DNA of 64,000 nt from positions 62,001 through 126,000 of the forward strand of contig JABAQU010000002.1 in the NCBI GenBank assembly GCA_019187185.1, read 5' to 3'. Shown piece by piece: positions 36,005 through 43,929 of this stretch (positions are counted from its first letter, which is position 1; every line of letters begins with the position of its first letter). This DNA comes from Steroidobacteraceae bacterium (GTDB lineage Bacteria > Pseudomonadota > Gammaproteobacteria > Steroidobacterales > Steroidobacteraceae). The notes under the pieces are model-generated. The model saw nothing but the letters and a program-made list of their open reading frames with translations, did not search any database and was not told the origin of the DNA. Made by a program: the position numbers and the translations under genes.

Positions 36005-36616
36005 TCAGGCAGCCACGGCGAGGCAGCCGCCGAGCATCGCATCGGCGGCCTCCCAGTCGACCAGTTCCTCGAGGAACACCCGGATGTAGGCGGCGCGCCG
36101 GTTCTGGTGATCGAGATAGTACGCGTGCTCCCACAGGTCGAGCGCGAGCAGGATCGTGTGGCCGCGGACGAGCGGCGTCTCGCAGCCACGCGTCGCGACG
36201 ATGCGCAGGCGCCCGCCGTACCAGGTGAGCCAGAGCCAGCCGTTGCCGAACACCGAGGCGGCGGCGCCCGTGAAGCGGCGCACGAAGCGCCGGTAGTCGC
36301 CGAAGCGCTCGTCGATGGCCACGGCGATCGCGCCACGCGGTGGGCCACCCCCGCCGATGCGCATCGAGCGCCAGAAGCAGTCGTGGTTGCACGCCTCGGC
36401 TGCGTGACGATGGAGGGCGGCGAGGCGGCGGGAACCCCGGGACTCGCGCACGAGATCCTCGAGCGCGCGATCGGCGAGGCCGAAGTGACGGGCGAGCGCG
36501 AGCGTGCGCTCGTAGTGGTCGATGTGATGCCGGGAAAAATGAAAGGACAACGTGTCCCGCGACATGGCCGGCTCGAGATCTCCGGGCGCGAAGGGCAGAA
36601 CAGGCAGTGGAATCAT
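36005..36616 (-). CDS. sodB: Iron/manganese superoxide dismutase
   Basis: A 203-residue cytoplasmic superoxide dismutase. All four metal ligands are visible: His26 (LSFHFSRHH), His78 (ACNHDCFW), Asp160 and His164 (LALDLWEHAYY). Residues around the second His (Cys80-Phe81-Trp82) and the FGNGWLWLTW motif lean towards the iron type, but metal choice cannot be settled by eye. The start is supported by a GAGGG site. The ligand motif NHDCFW differs from the usual NHTFYW, with Asp and Cys instead of Thr and Phe. Confidence 0.9.
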   Translation of the reverse strand: MIPLPVLPFAPGDLEPAMSRDTLSFHFSRHHIDHYERTLALARHFGLADRALEDLVRESRGSRRLAALHRHAAEACNHDCFWRSMRIGGGGPPRGAIAVAIDERFGDYRRFVRRFTGAAASVFGNGWLWLTWYGGRLRIVATRGCETPLVRGHTILLALDLWEHAYYLDHQNRRAAYIRVFLEELVDWEAADAMLGGCLAVAA

Positions 36617-36713
36617 CGCGCCCTCGCGTGACGTGCGGCCGTGAGCACCTTTGTGACCACGCACGCGGCGATTCGTTCCAGGCCTCGCATGACAACGCCG
36701 CCACGTCCGCCGC

Positions 36714-37565
36714 CTAGGCCCGCGGCACGACGAGGATGTCGCACTCGATCGCGCGCAGCACATGCTCGGCCACGCTGCCGAGCAACGCGCGCGCGATGCC
36801 ACCGAGACCTCGCGTGCCGATCACGAGGAGGTGCGGCGCCCGCTTCGCCACCGCGTCCCGAATCGCGTCGAACGGCGGGCCGCGCTCGATCTGCAGGTCG
36901 GCCGGCTGCACGGCGAGGCCCACTTCCCGCAGGAAGCCCTGCAACCGCTCGAGCGCCTCGCGGCTCCAGTTCTCGGTGTAGGCCGCCGCCGTGTCGGGGA
37001 TCGCGCCCGCCGTCTCGAGCATGCCGGCGTAAACCGGCTCCCAGGCGTGCACGACCGCGACGTCGCCGTCGAGCAGCGCGAAATCACGCGCAGTACGCAC
37101 CGCGCGCGCCGACGCCGCCGAGGCGTCGAGCGCGAGCAGCACCCGCTGGTAATGACCCGAATAATCCGAGCTGACGACCAGCACGGGCAGGCGATCGGCG
37201 CGCACGACACGCTCAAGCGTCGTGCCCACGAACACGTCGAGCAGCACGCGACGCCGGTGCACCCCCATCACGATCAGCTCCGCATTCCAGTCGCGCGCAT
37301 AGCGCGCAATGGTTTCCGAGGCGTGTCCCGCGACGACTTCGATGGCGGCAATGGCCTCGGGGCCGCCCGGTGCACGCGCCGCATCGGTCTCGAGATGCGC
37401 GCGGGCCTCGGCAAGGCGCGCTTCGACGAAGTGCTTCGGCTGGTCGTCGTCGACCACGTGCAGCAGCAGCAGTTCAGCCCCGTACTGCCGTGCGAGCAGC
37501 GCCGCGCGACGCACGGCGCGGTCGGCGCGCGTCGAGAGGTCGGTCGCGCACAGCAGCTTCCTCAC
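36714..37565 (-). CDS. Tandem universal stress protein (two UspA domains)
   Basis: A 283-residue cytoplasmic protein with two Usp domains (about 1-140 and 143-283). The second domain has the ATP-binding motif GTRGLGGIARALLGSV and IGT; in the first the loop is degenerate (MGVHRRRVLLDVFVGTT). GTG at 37565 is the start because it begins the domain (RKLLCATDLS) and overlaps the ald stop (GTGA). Usp proteins bind ATP and help cells survive starvation and respiratory or oxidative stress. Confidence 0.9.
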   Translation of the reverse strand: MRKLLCATDLSTRADRAVRRAALLARQYGAELLLLHVVDDDQPKHFVEARLAEARAHLETDAARAPGGPEAIAAIEVVAGHASETIARYARDWNAELIVMGVHRRRVLLDVFVGTTLERVVRADRLPVLVVSSDYSGHYQRVLLALDASAASARAVRTARDFALLDGDVAVVHAWEPVYAGMLETAGAIPDTAAAYTENWSREALERLQGFLREVGLAVQPADLQIERGPPFDAIRDAVAKRAPHLLVIGTRGLGGIARALLGSVAEHVLRAIECDILVVPRA

Positions 37566-38644
37566 AGCAATGCGTGCTCCACGGCCGGATGGACGATGCG
37601 GCCGCCGACGATATTGAGCCCAGCGTGCAATCCCGGATCGCGCGCCGTCGCGTCTTTCCAGCCGCGTGCGGCGAGCTCGTGCACGTAAGGCACCGTCACG
37701 TTGTTGAGCGCGAAGGTCGAGGTGCGCGGCACGGCGCCCGGCATGTTCGTCACGCAGTAGTGGATCACGCCCTCCTCCACGTAGGTCGGGTCGGCATGCG
37801 AGGTCGGCCGGCTCGTCTCGAGACAACCGCCCTGGTCGATCGCGATATCGACCGCGACGGCACCCGCGCCCATGCGCCGCAACATTGCGCGCGTCACCAC
37901 GCGCGGCGCCGCGGCGCCCGGAATCAGCACCGCGCCGATCAGCAGATCGGCGCCGGTGAGGGCCGTCTCGATCGTCTGCGGTGTCGAGAAGAGAATACGC
38001 GCACGACCGCCGAATTGCAGGTCGAGTTCGCGCAGGCGTGGCACGGAGCGATCGAGCACCGTGACCTCGGCGCGCAGGCCCACGGCGATCTCGGCCGCGT
38101 GAGTACCGGAAACACCGCCGCCGATGATGACGACGCGAGCCGGCGCCACGCCCGGCACCCCGCCGAGCAGCACGCCGCGCCCACCGAACGCCTTGGTGCC
38201 GTACTGCGCGCCGATCTGCACGGCCATGCGCCCGGCCACTTCGCTCATCGGCGTCAGCAGCGGCAGTGAACCGTCCGGCGCAACGACTGTTTCGTAGGCG
38301 ATCGCCGTACAGCCAGAAGCCATCAGCGCCTCGGCCTGCGCCCGATCGGCGGCGAGATGCAGGTAGGTGAAAAGCACCTGGTCGCGCGTGAGCCGCCGAC
38401 ATTCTTCGGGCTGCGGCTCCTTTACCTTGACGATCAGTTCGGCGGACCGGAACGTCGTCTCGGCATCGCGCCCGATCCTGGCGCCCGCCGCGGCGTAATC
38501 CTCGTCGCTGAATCCGATGCCCGCGCCCGCGCCCGTCTCGACGGTCACCGTGTGCCCCACCGTCACGAGGCCTCTCACGGCATCGGGCACCAGCCCGACG
38601 CGATACTCGTGGTTCTTGATTTCACGCGGCACACCGATCTGCAT
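37562..38644 (-). CDS. ald: Alanine dehydrogenase
   Basis: A 360-residue NAD-dependent enzyme catalysing reversible oxidative deamination of L-alanine to pyruvate and ammonia. MQIGVPREIKNHEYRVGL is the canonical N-terminus and contains the substrate Arg15; VKVKEPQPEE, the Rossmann motif VVIIGGGVSGTHAAEIA and HADPTYVEEGVIHYCVTNMPG are all characteristic. It diverges from an Lrp gene with a palindrome between them, the normal arrangement for Lrp-controlled ald. It heads the minus-strand run that leads into usp, sodB and mrp. Confidence 0.95.
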   Translation of the reverse strand: MQIGVPREIKNHEYRVGLVPDAVRGLVTVGHTVTVETGAGAGIGFSDEDYAAAGARIGRDAETTFRSAELIVKVKEPQPEECRRLTRDQVLFTYLHLAADRAQAEALMASGCTAIAYETVVAPDGSLPLLTPMSEVAGRMAVQIGAQYGTKAFGGRGVLLGGVPGVAPARVVIIGGGVSGTHAAEIAVGLRAEVTVLDRSVPRLRELDLQFGGRARILFSTPQTIETALTGADLLIGAVLIPGAAAPRVVTRAMLRRMGAGAVAVDIAIDQGGCLETSRPTSHADPTYVEEGVIHYCVTNMPGAVPRTSTFALNNVTVPYVHELAARGWKDATARDPGLHAGLNIVGGRIVHPAVEHALL

Positions 38645-38713
38645 GGTTCGACTCCCGGCTCGTGACCGCATTCTGGAGCGACGGACACCGCAGGCGCTGC
38701 CATTTTCAGGACA

Positions 38714-38734
38714 ATTGCCGGCCATATGCGCAAT
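38714..38734. promoter_or_regulatory. Inverted repeat between ald and lrp, likely Lrp operator
   Basis: ATTGC-N11-GCAAT is a perfect 5-bp inverted repeat midway in the 100-base ald-lrp gap, in an AT-richer patch. It is a plausible binding site for the divergent Lrp protein. Confidence 0.5.
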
Positions 38735-38744
38735 AATCCCGCGC

Positions 38745-39203
38745 ATGGACAGTGCAGATCGACGACTTCTTGCGTTATTGCAGCGCGATGGCCGCGCGAC
38801 GAACGCCGCGCTGGCGGCCCAGCTCGGACTGTCCGAATCGGCGTGCCTGCGCCGGATGCGCCGGCTCGAGGAATCCGGCGTGATCCGCGGCTACGGTGCG
38901 CGCATCGATGCCGGCGCCGCCGGCTTCACGGTGCGCGTGCTCGTGCGCATCACGCTGAAGAGCCAGACCGACCGCGACTTCAGCGCCTTCGAGCGCGCCG
39001 TTCAGGCGGTGCCGAACGTGATCGACTGCTTCCTCACCACGGGCCAGTGGGACTACGAGCTGATCGCGATCGCGCACGATGCAGCCGACCTCGAGCGGCT
39101 GCACAGCACGGTGCTCACGAAACTGCCGGGAGTGGCGCGCGTGGAGTCGAGCTTCGTCCTGCGCCACGTGGTGCGCCAGGTGCCGCTGCCGCTCGATCGC
39201 TGA
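38745..39203 (+). CDS. Lrp/AsnC-family regulator, probably of ald
   Basis: A 152-residue regulator: winged HTH (about 1-60, with RATNAALAAQLGLSESACLR) and RAM domain (about 65-145, ending SSFVLRHVV). Related proteins (AldR, PutR, BkdR types) activate catabolism of the amino acid they sense, and the divergent ald gene suggests alanine. The last 89 bases overlap the convergent rnk-like gene. Confidence 0.92.
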   Translation: MDSADRRLLALLQRDGRATNAALAAQLGLSESACLRRMRRLEESGVIRGYGARIDAGAAGFTVRVLVRITLKSQTDRDFSAFERAVQAVPNVIDCFLTTGQWDYELIAIAHDAADLERLHSTVLTKLPGVARVESSFVLRHVVRQVPLPLDR

Positions 39204-39594
39204 GCGGCTCCTCGCGCACGACCTTGACGACGCGCAGACGCCTGAGGCCGCCGGGCATGCGCCATTCGACCTCATCGCCCTCTCGATAGCCGAGCAGCGC
39301 CGTGCCGAGCGGCGCGAGTACCGAAATGCGGCGCGCGGCGAGATCGGCCTCCGCAGGCAGCACGAGCGTGTACTCGTCTTCGCGGCCGGTGCCGAGATCG
39401 CGCACGCGCACGCGCGCACGCATCGTGATCACGTCGGGGGGCACCTCGTCGGCGAGGCGCACGATGGCGCGCTCGAGCTCGGCCCGCAGTTCTTCCAGGT
39501 GTGCCTGGTCGTGCGCGGAATCGTCCTGCGCGCCGAGAAGGGCGCGCAGGCGATCGGCGTCCGACTCGCTGACCACGATCGGGTTCTGTCTCAC
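39115..39594 (-). CDS. rnk: Rnk-like nucleoside diphosphate kinase regulator (GreA/B C-terminal domain)
   Basis: A 159-residue protein starting at GTG 39594. After an N-terminal helical part (1-50) comes a GreA/GreB C-terminal FKBP-like domain (about 55-130) with RVRVRDLGTGREDEYTLVLP and ISVLAPLGTALLGYREGDEVEW, the Rnk form. Rnk binds RNA polymerase. A 25-residue Ala/Pro/Arg-rich tail is additional, and it lies in the overlap with the Lrp gene, so the natural stop may be read through or the tail is just an outcome of overlap. Confidence 0.85.
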   Translation of the reverse strand: MRQNPIVVSESDADRLRALLGAQDDSAHDQAHLEELRAELERAIVRLADEVPPDVITMRARVRVRDLGTGREDEYTLVLPAEADLAARRISVLAPLGTALLGYREGDEVEWRMPGGLRRLRVVKVVREEPLSDRAAAAPGAPRGAGRSSTPRAPLPAVS

Positions 39595-39626
39595 GGTTCT
39601 GCTCCAGAGGAATGGCCCCTTTGTAG

Positions 39627-39639
39627 CTGACGCAGTCAG
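39627..39639. promoter_or_regulatory. Palindrome between rnk and nhaR-like genes
   Basis: CTGAC-GCA-GTCAG is a perfect inverted repeat in a 95-base divergent gap. The gap right of it, to 39689, is clearly AT-rich (ATTAGAATTACTG, TTTTGTTTTATC) unlike the rest of the window, as expected of a regulated promoter. It may be the operator of the LysR protein, but this is inference. Confidence 0.4.
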
Positions 39640-39689
39640 TTAGATCAATTAGAATTACTGCAACTGCATGTTTTGTTTTATCTAAGTCC

Positions 39690-40622
39690 ATGGCTGCACA
39701 CGGACGATTGAATTACCAGCATCTGTACTATTTCTGGACCGTGGTACGCACCGGCAGCCTCGCCAGGGCGGCGGCGGAACTGAACCTGTCCATCCCGACG
39801 ATCAGCGCGCAGTTGCGCACGCTCGACGAGCGCCTCGGTGAGCCATTGCTCGCAAGAGGCGGTCGTCGCCTCGTCCCGACCGACGCCGGCCGCACCGCCT
39901 TTCGTTATGCCGAAGGAATCTTCCGCCTCGGCCGCGAATTGCAGGAGGCGCTTGAGCGTGGCCCCGCGGCGCGCCCGCTGCGGCTTGCGGTCGGCCTCGA
40001 CGACGTGCTGCCGAAGGCGCTCGCCCAGCGCCTGCTCGCGCCTGCGTTCACGCTCGAGCGCACGCTGCGCTTCGTGTGCCACGAAGGCACGCTCGAGCGC
40101 CTGACTGCGGCGCTCGCGGTGCAGGACCTCGATGTCGTGCTGTCGGACGCGCCGGTGCCGCCGGCGCTCGGCATCCGGGCGCACAGCCATCGGCTCGGCG
40201 CCTGTGGTGTCTCGTGGATGGGCACGCGGCGTCTCGCCAGGAGGTTGCAGGCCCGCTTTCCGTCATCGCTCGATGGCGCCCCGGTGCTGCTGCCGACCGA
40301 TGATACGGCGATCCGCCGCGCGCTCGACCAGTGGTTCGAGCGGCATCGCCTCCACCCCGTCGTCATCGGCGAGTTCGAGGATTACGCGTTGCTGCTCGAA
40401 TTCGCGACGGCGGGTCACGGGCTCATCGCCGTGCCCGACGTGCTCGTGCGCCCGCTGCAAGGCGACGCCGGCCTCGCGGTGCTCGGCCCGGCCCGGCCCG
40501 TGCAGGCGGAGTTCTATGCCGTCACGCCCGCACGCGAGATCGGCCACCCCGCAGTCGCCGCGCTGTGCGACGGTGCGGCCGCGCTGTTCAGCCCGACTTC
40601 CCGTCCACGCGCGAGCGCGTGA
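39690..40622 (+). CDS. NhaR-like LysR-family transcriptional activator
   Basis: A 310-residue LysR-type regulator. The N-terminal LNYQHLYYFWTVVRTGS with the HTH AAELNLSIPTISAQLRTL closely follows the pattern of E. coli NhaR (NYNHLYYFW). The effector domain is about 95-295. NhaR activates Na+/H+ antiporter nhaA in response to Na+. No nhaA is in the window, but an Mrp antiporter operon ends about 5 kb away. Its role here could be control of that operon, of the neighbours, or of a remote nhaA. The 3' end overlaps nnrS by 35 bases. Confidence 0.88.
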   Translation: MAAHGRLNYQHLYYFWTVVRTGSLARAAAELNLSIPTISAQLRTLDERLGEPLLARGGRRLVPTDAGRTAFRYAEGIFRLGRELQEALERGPAARPLRLAVGLDDVLPKALAQRLLAPAFTLERTLRFVCHEGTLERLTAALAVQDLDVVLSDAPVPPALGIRAHSHRLGACGVSWMGTRRLARRLQARFPSSLDGAPVLLPTDDTAIRRALDQWFERHRLHPVVIGEFEDYALLLEFATAGHGLIAVPDVLVRPLQGDAGLAVLGPARPVQAEFYAVTPAREIGHPAVAALCDGAAALFSPTSRPRASA

Positions 40623-41772
40623 GGATCGGTGCGTAGACGAACACGTAGATCGCGAACGCCGCGATCCACAGCAGGGCTGCGGCTTCGATCGTCGCGAGAT
40701 AGTCGGTCGGCATGAGCGTCGGCCCGAACACGCGCACGGCCGCGGCGAGCAGCAGCAGCAGATAGGCAAAGCCGATGCTGCGCGACACGACGAGCGGCCG
40801 GCCGGTGTGGCCGAGCGAGGCACGCGTCGTCACCGCCATGATCATCGTGGCCGCGGCGCCGATCGTCAGCGCATGCTGCCACTGGAACGCCCACGACGCC
40901 CCGAAGCCGAGAAACGCCGCCTTCAGCGCGAGCCCGATCGGCAGCCAGGCATAGGCCGCGTGCAGCACCCAGACGATCGGGTCGGAGAGCGTCTTCAGGC
41001 TCCTCCAGCCCGACAGCCGCACTGCCTGCGCCAGCGCCGCAACCCCCGCGACCGCGGCTGCGATCCAGTGCATCGGGGCGACGGCGTCCACTCCCACCGC
41101 GAGCGCCATCGCACCGATCGTCACGCGCTCGACGAGCGGCCGGCTCGTGATCGCGACGGGCACACCGCGCTGGCGCAGCGCACTCGCCGTGAAGTTCGGC
41201 ACGATGCGTCCGCCGATCACCGTGATGAGGAGCAGCACGACGTCGATGCCGACGCGCAATGCACGGCTCGCGAGCGCGCCGTCGCCGGCGACGATCGCAT
41301 AGAGGTACCACGCGTCGATCGCCCACAGCACCGTGATGATGATCAGCATCGGGAAGTTGCGGTTGCGGGTGCGCAGCAGCGTGCGACCGATCAGGAACGC
41401 GAGCAGCGGCATGAAGGACAGCTCGCAGATCACGAGCACGGCGGGCGGCACGCCGGCCGCGCACGCAAACGCGATGCGCCCCGCGAGCCACAGCAGCGTG
41501 AGCGCGACGAGCGGTGTGCCGGCGAAGCCGCGCGTGCCGGTCCAGCTCGGCACGGCGGTCAGCAGGAAACCCGCGATCGCCGCGCCGATGAAGCCGTAGA
41601 GCATCTCGTGGCCATGCCAGAGAAACGGCGCCAGTTCGCCGAGCGGCGTGGCGCCGGTGGCGTAGATCCACACCCACGCCGCGATCGCGATGATCGCAAA
41701 GAGCCCCGCCGCGAGAAAAAACGGCCGAAAGCCGTACGCAAAGGGCACAAATCGAGAGTCGTCGTCGCTCAT
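40588..41772 (-). CDS. nnrS: NnrS family haem-copper membrane protein
   Basis: A 394-residue protein with 12 predicted helices and the NnrS motifs YGFRPFFLAAGLFAI (start), LWHGHEMLYGF (His pair) and GGRIVPNFTASALR. NnrS contains haem and copper and protects cells from nitrosative stress. ATG at 41772 begins the family N-terminus. It overlaps the 2OG oxygenase gene region by none (two bases between stop 41775 and start), so the two are probably co-transcribed. No NO or nitrite reductase gene is in the window. Confidence 0.92.
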   Translation of the reverse strand: MSDDDSRFVPFAYGFRPFFLAAGLFAIIAIAAWVWIYATGATPLGELAPFLWHGHEMLYGFIGAAIAGFLLTAVPSWTGTRGFAGTPLVALTLLWLAGRIAFACAAGVPPAVLVICELSFMPLLAFLIGRTLLRTRNRNFPMLIIITVLWAIDAWYLYAIVAGDGALASRALRVGIDVVLLLITVIGGRIVPNFTASALRQRGVPVAITSRPLVERVTIGAMALAVGVDAVAPMHWIAAAVAGVAALAQAVRLSGWRSLKTLSDPIVWVLHAAYAWLPIGLALKAAFLGFGASWAFQWQHALTIGAAATMIMAVTTRASLGHTGRPLVVSRSIGFAYLLLLLAAAVRVFGPTLMPTDYLATIEAAALLWIAAFAIYVFVYAPILTRSRVDGKSG

Positions 41773-41774
41773 GG

Positions 41775-42389
41775 TCACCCGATCCCGTAATTGAAACTGA
41801 TGCTGATGCGCTCGCCGGGGCCGCGGCTCGGCGGTACTTCGTGGCGCAACCAGCTTTCGAACAGCACCACCCTGCCCGCCTGCGCCGCAAGCACGACCCA
41901 TGGGCGCAGCGCGCGCGGCGCAGTGCGCCGTCGCGGCGGCGCCGCCATGAAGCGTTCGAGCCGCGGGTCTTCCAGCCTGAGCCCGGCCGCACCGCGCGGC
42001 GTGGACACATAGTACGTGCCGCTCAGCAGAGACAGCGGATGCAGGTGCCCGCTGTGCGCGACACCGCGCGGCATGATGTTGACCCAGCAGTCGGTCATCG
42101 CGAGCCTGCGCACGTCGACATCGAACGCGAGGGAACGCGCAAATTCGCGCACGCGCCGGTCGATCAGGCGGGCGAGACGCGCAAAGGTGGGCGAGCGATC
42201 CTGCATGTGGCTCGCCGAATCATAGGATGTATAGCCACCGGGGTAGTTGTCGGCCGACCAACGCCGGCCCGCGGCGTCGTCGAGCCGCAACTGCCGGCAT
42301 TCCCGCAACAACTGCAGGTTGAGCGGGGAGTCGGCCTGTTGCAGCCGCGCCGCATAGACCTGCGTGACGAACAGGGACTCGATGCTCAT
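41775..42389 (-). CDS. Putative 2OG-Fe(II) oxygenase (TIGR02466-like)
   Basis: A 204-residue protein of the type annotated as a putative 2-oxoglutarate-Fe(II) oxygenase. The core has WVNIMPRGVAHSGHLHPLSLLSGTYYV (first His ligand in the HSGHLHP segment) and FESWLRHEVPPSRGPGERISISFNY (second His and the 2OG-binding Arg). Substrate is unknown. The 3' end abuts nnrS, so a role in the same stress response is possible. Confidence 0.82.
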   Translation of the reverse strand: MSIESLFVTQVYAARLQQADSPLNLQLLRECRQLRLDDAAGRRWSADNYPGGYTSYDSASHMQDRSPTFARLARLIDRRVREFARSLAFDVDVRRLAMTDCWVNIMPRGVAHSGHLHPLSLLSGTYYVSTPRGAAGLRLEDPRLERFMAAPPRRRTAPRALRPWVVLAAQAGRVVLFESWLRHEVPPSRGPGERISISFNYGIG

Positions 42390-42491
42390 CCACCCTCACA
42401 GCCGCGTCGGCGCAGTATCGCGCACATTTTCGCCGTGCAACATCCGTATGAGGCGCTACACTGGCGCAAGGCCACCGTGGAGGATCAACGC

Positions 42492-42734
42492 ATGCGTCAA
42501 CTCGATGGTCAGCGCCGAACGACGGGCCGCCCCACCCTGAATGCGCGCACCGCGCTCAGCGAATCGATGGCCGACATCGACTCGCAACTCGCCACCCTCG
42601 CCGAACTCATCACGGCTCGCTCGGTCGACGAAGCCCGCGCCGCCTGGCAGGCCCGCGAGGAAGTCCGCGCCGGCCACGCACGTACGCTCACCGCGAGCGA
42701 CGTGGAGCGCGAACTCGATCTCGGCCCGGCCTAG
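42492..42734 (+). CDS. Probable antitoxin of a RelE/ParE-type pair
   Basis: An 80-residue protein located 15 bases upstream of a RelE/ParE toxin gene, the usual antitoxin position. The middle is helical (LSESMADIDSQLATLAELIT) and the C-terminus (AGHARTLTASDVERELDLG) resembles the end of RelB/StbD antitoxins. The N-terminal 20 residues are basic (RQLDGQRRTTGRPTLN) without a clear ribbon-helix-helix. A GGAGGATC element precedes the ATG. I assign it mainly by context. Confidence 0.6.
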   Translation: MRQLDGQRRTTGRPTLNARTALSESMADIDSQLATLAELITARSVDEARAAWQAREEVRAGHARTLTASDVERELDLGPA

Positions 42735-42749
42735 CGAGCGATCCGGCGC

Positions 42750-43007
42750 ATGAGCGCGTGGCAGCTGCGCTATCACGAGAATGCCGTGGACGGCCTGCGG
42801 CGGCTCGGGCGGCGCGAAGCGCAGGGCGTGCTCGCGGCGATGACCGAACGCATCGCGCGCCACACGAGCCCGCACGAATCGGGCGAACTGCTGGTGAGCG
42901 ACGACTTCGGCGCGTTCTGGCGCTACCGCCTCGACGGCTGCCACGTGCTGTGCGACATCGACCGCGGCGCGCGCAGCATCACCGTGCTGCACGTCGCGGC
43001 GGCGTGA
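42750..43007 (+). CDS. RelE/ParE-superfamily toxin
   Basis: An 85-residue protein with the RelE/ParE pattern: WQLRYHENAVDGLRRLGRRE, GELLVSDDFGAFWRYRLDGCHVLCDI and the last beta-strand SITVLHVA. The C-terminal residues follow RelE/YoeB-like mRNA interferases rather than ParE, but the target (ribosome or gyrase) is not decidable. It follows the antitoxin by 15 bases and ends 31 bases before the convergent TauE-like gene. Confidence 0.8.
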   Translation: MSAWQLRYHENAVDGLRRLGRREAQGVLAAMTERIARHTSPHESGELLVSDDFGAFWRYRLDGCHVLCDIDRGARSITVLHVAAA

Positions 43008-43038
43008 GCCACAGACTCGCCGGGCGCCAGGTCCGCAC

Positions 43039-43929
43039 TCACAGCGCCGCCACCGCCGCCGGCGCCTTGCGCAGCGCCGCGGCGAGCATCGCAACCGAGG
43101 TGTAGAGCACCACGACAACGACCAGCCAGCGCAGCCACACAAGCGGCAGCGATTTCACGACAAACGCCGCGAGCAGCACCGCCGGGATGCCGCCGAACAC
43201 GAGCCCCAGCGCCGCGCGCAGGTCGTAGCGTCCCGCACGCACGAAGCGCAGGCCGCCGACCGGCATCAGGAATGCGCAGGAGCCCATCATGATCGGAAAC
43301 GCCGCGATCGGGTTGAGGCCGAGCAGGCTCACGAGGATCAGGCACGGCGCATAGAGGCCGATGCCGAGCGTCATCAGCGCGCCGAGCGCAAAGTTCGCCG
43401 CGATGGCAAACGCGAGCGTGCCGCCTGTGAGACCGAGCGCCTCGCCACCCGCGGGGGTCCATTCGAGGTTTGCAGCGAGGAACAGCGTGGCCGCGACCAG
43501 CAGCGCGACGCCCATGCCGAGCTGCACGGCGCGGCGCGGCAGGCGCGCGACCATGCCTGCACCGAGCCAGGCACCGGCAATGGACGCCGCGATCATGCCG
43601 GCGAGCGTCGCGAAGTCGACCGTGACGATGGCGATGAAGATGAACGCTTCGGTGATCGTCGGCAGCGCGTGCCCCACGTTGAGCGTGCCGGGGATGTTCT
43701 CGTCCGGCATGCGTGCGCGCAGCCTGAAGATCGCGGTCGTCGGCGCGAACGAGCCGATGCCGAGCGTGTCGAAGAAATTGGTCACGAACCCGGTCAGCAG
43801 GTCGAGTACGCCCGGGCGCGTGTCGCCCGTCGCCTGGCGTGCGCGCTCGATCGACCACCATCGCGCGACGTACCAGAGCGCAAGCAGCGCGAGCGCCGCG
43901 AGCAGCCCGGGCGCACCGCCGGCGTTCAT
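43039..43929 (-). CDS. TauE/SafE-family membrane permease
   Basis: A 296-residue protein with about eight helices and the TauE/SafE features GFVTNFFDTLGIGSFAPTTAIF near residue 45 and LGLNPIAAFPIMMGSCAFLMPVGG in the second half (a repeat of the same fold). These carry sulfite, organosulfonates or other C2 anions; the substrate is not readable. ATG at 43929 overlaps the stop of the aldo/keto reductase gene by four bases. Confidence 0.88.
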   Translation of the reverse strand: MNAGGAPGLLAALALLALWYVARWWSIERARQATGDTRPGVLDLLTGFVTNFFDTLGIGSFAPTTAIFRLRARMPDENIPGTLNVGHALPTITEAFIFIAIVTVDFATLAGMIAASIAGAWLGAGMVARLPRRAVQLGMGVALLVAATLFLAANLEWTPAGGEALGLTGGTLAFAIAANFALGALMTLGIGLYAPCLILVSLLGLNPIAAFPIMMGSCAFLMPVGGLRFVRAGRYDLRAALGLVFGGIPAVLLAAFVVKSLPLVWLRWLVVVVVLYTSVAMLAAALRKAPAAVAAL

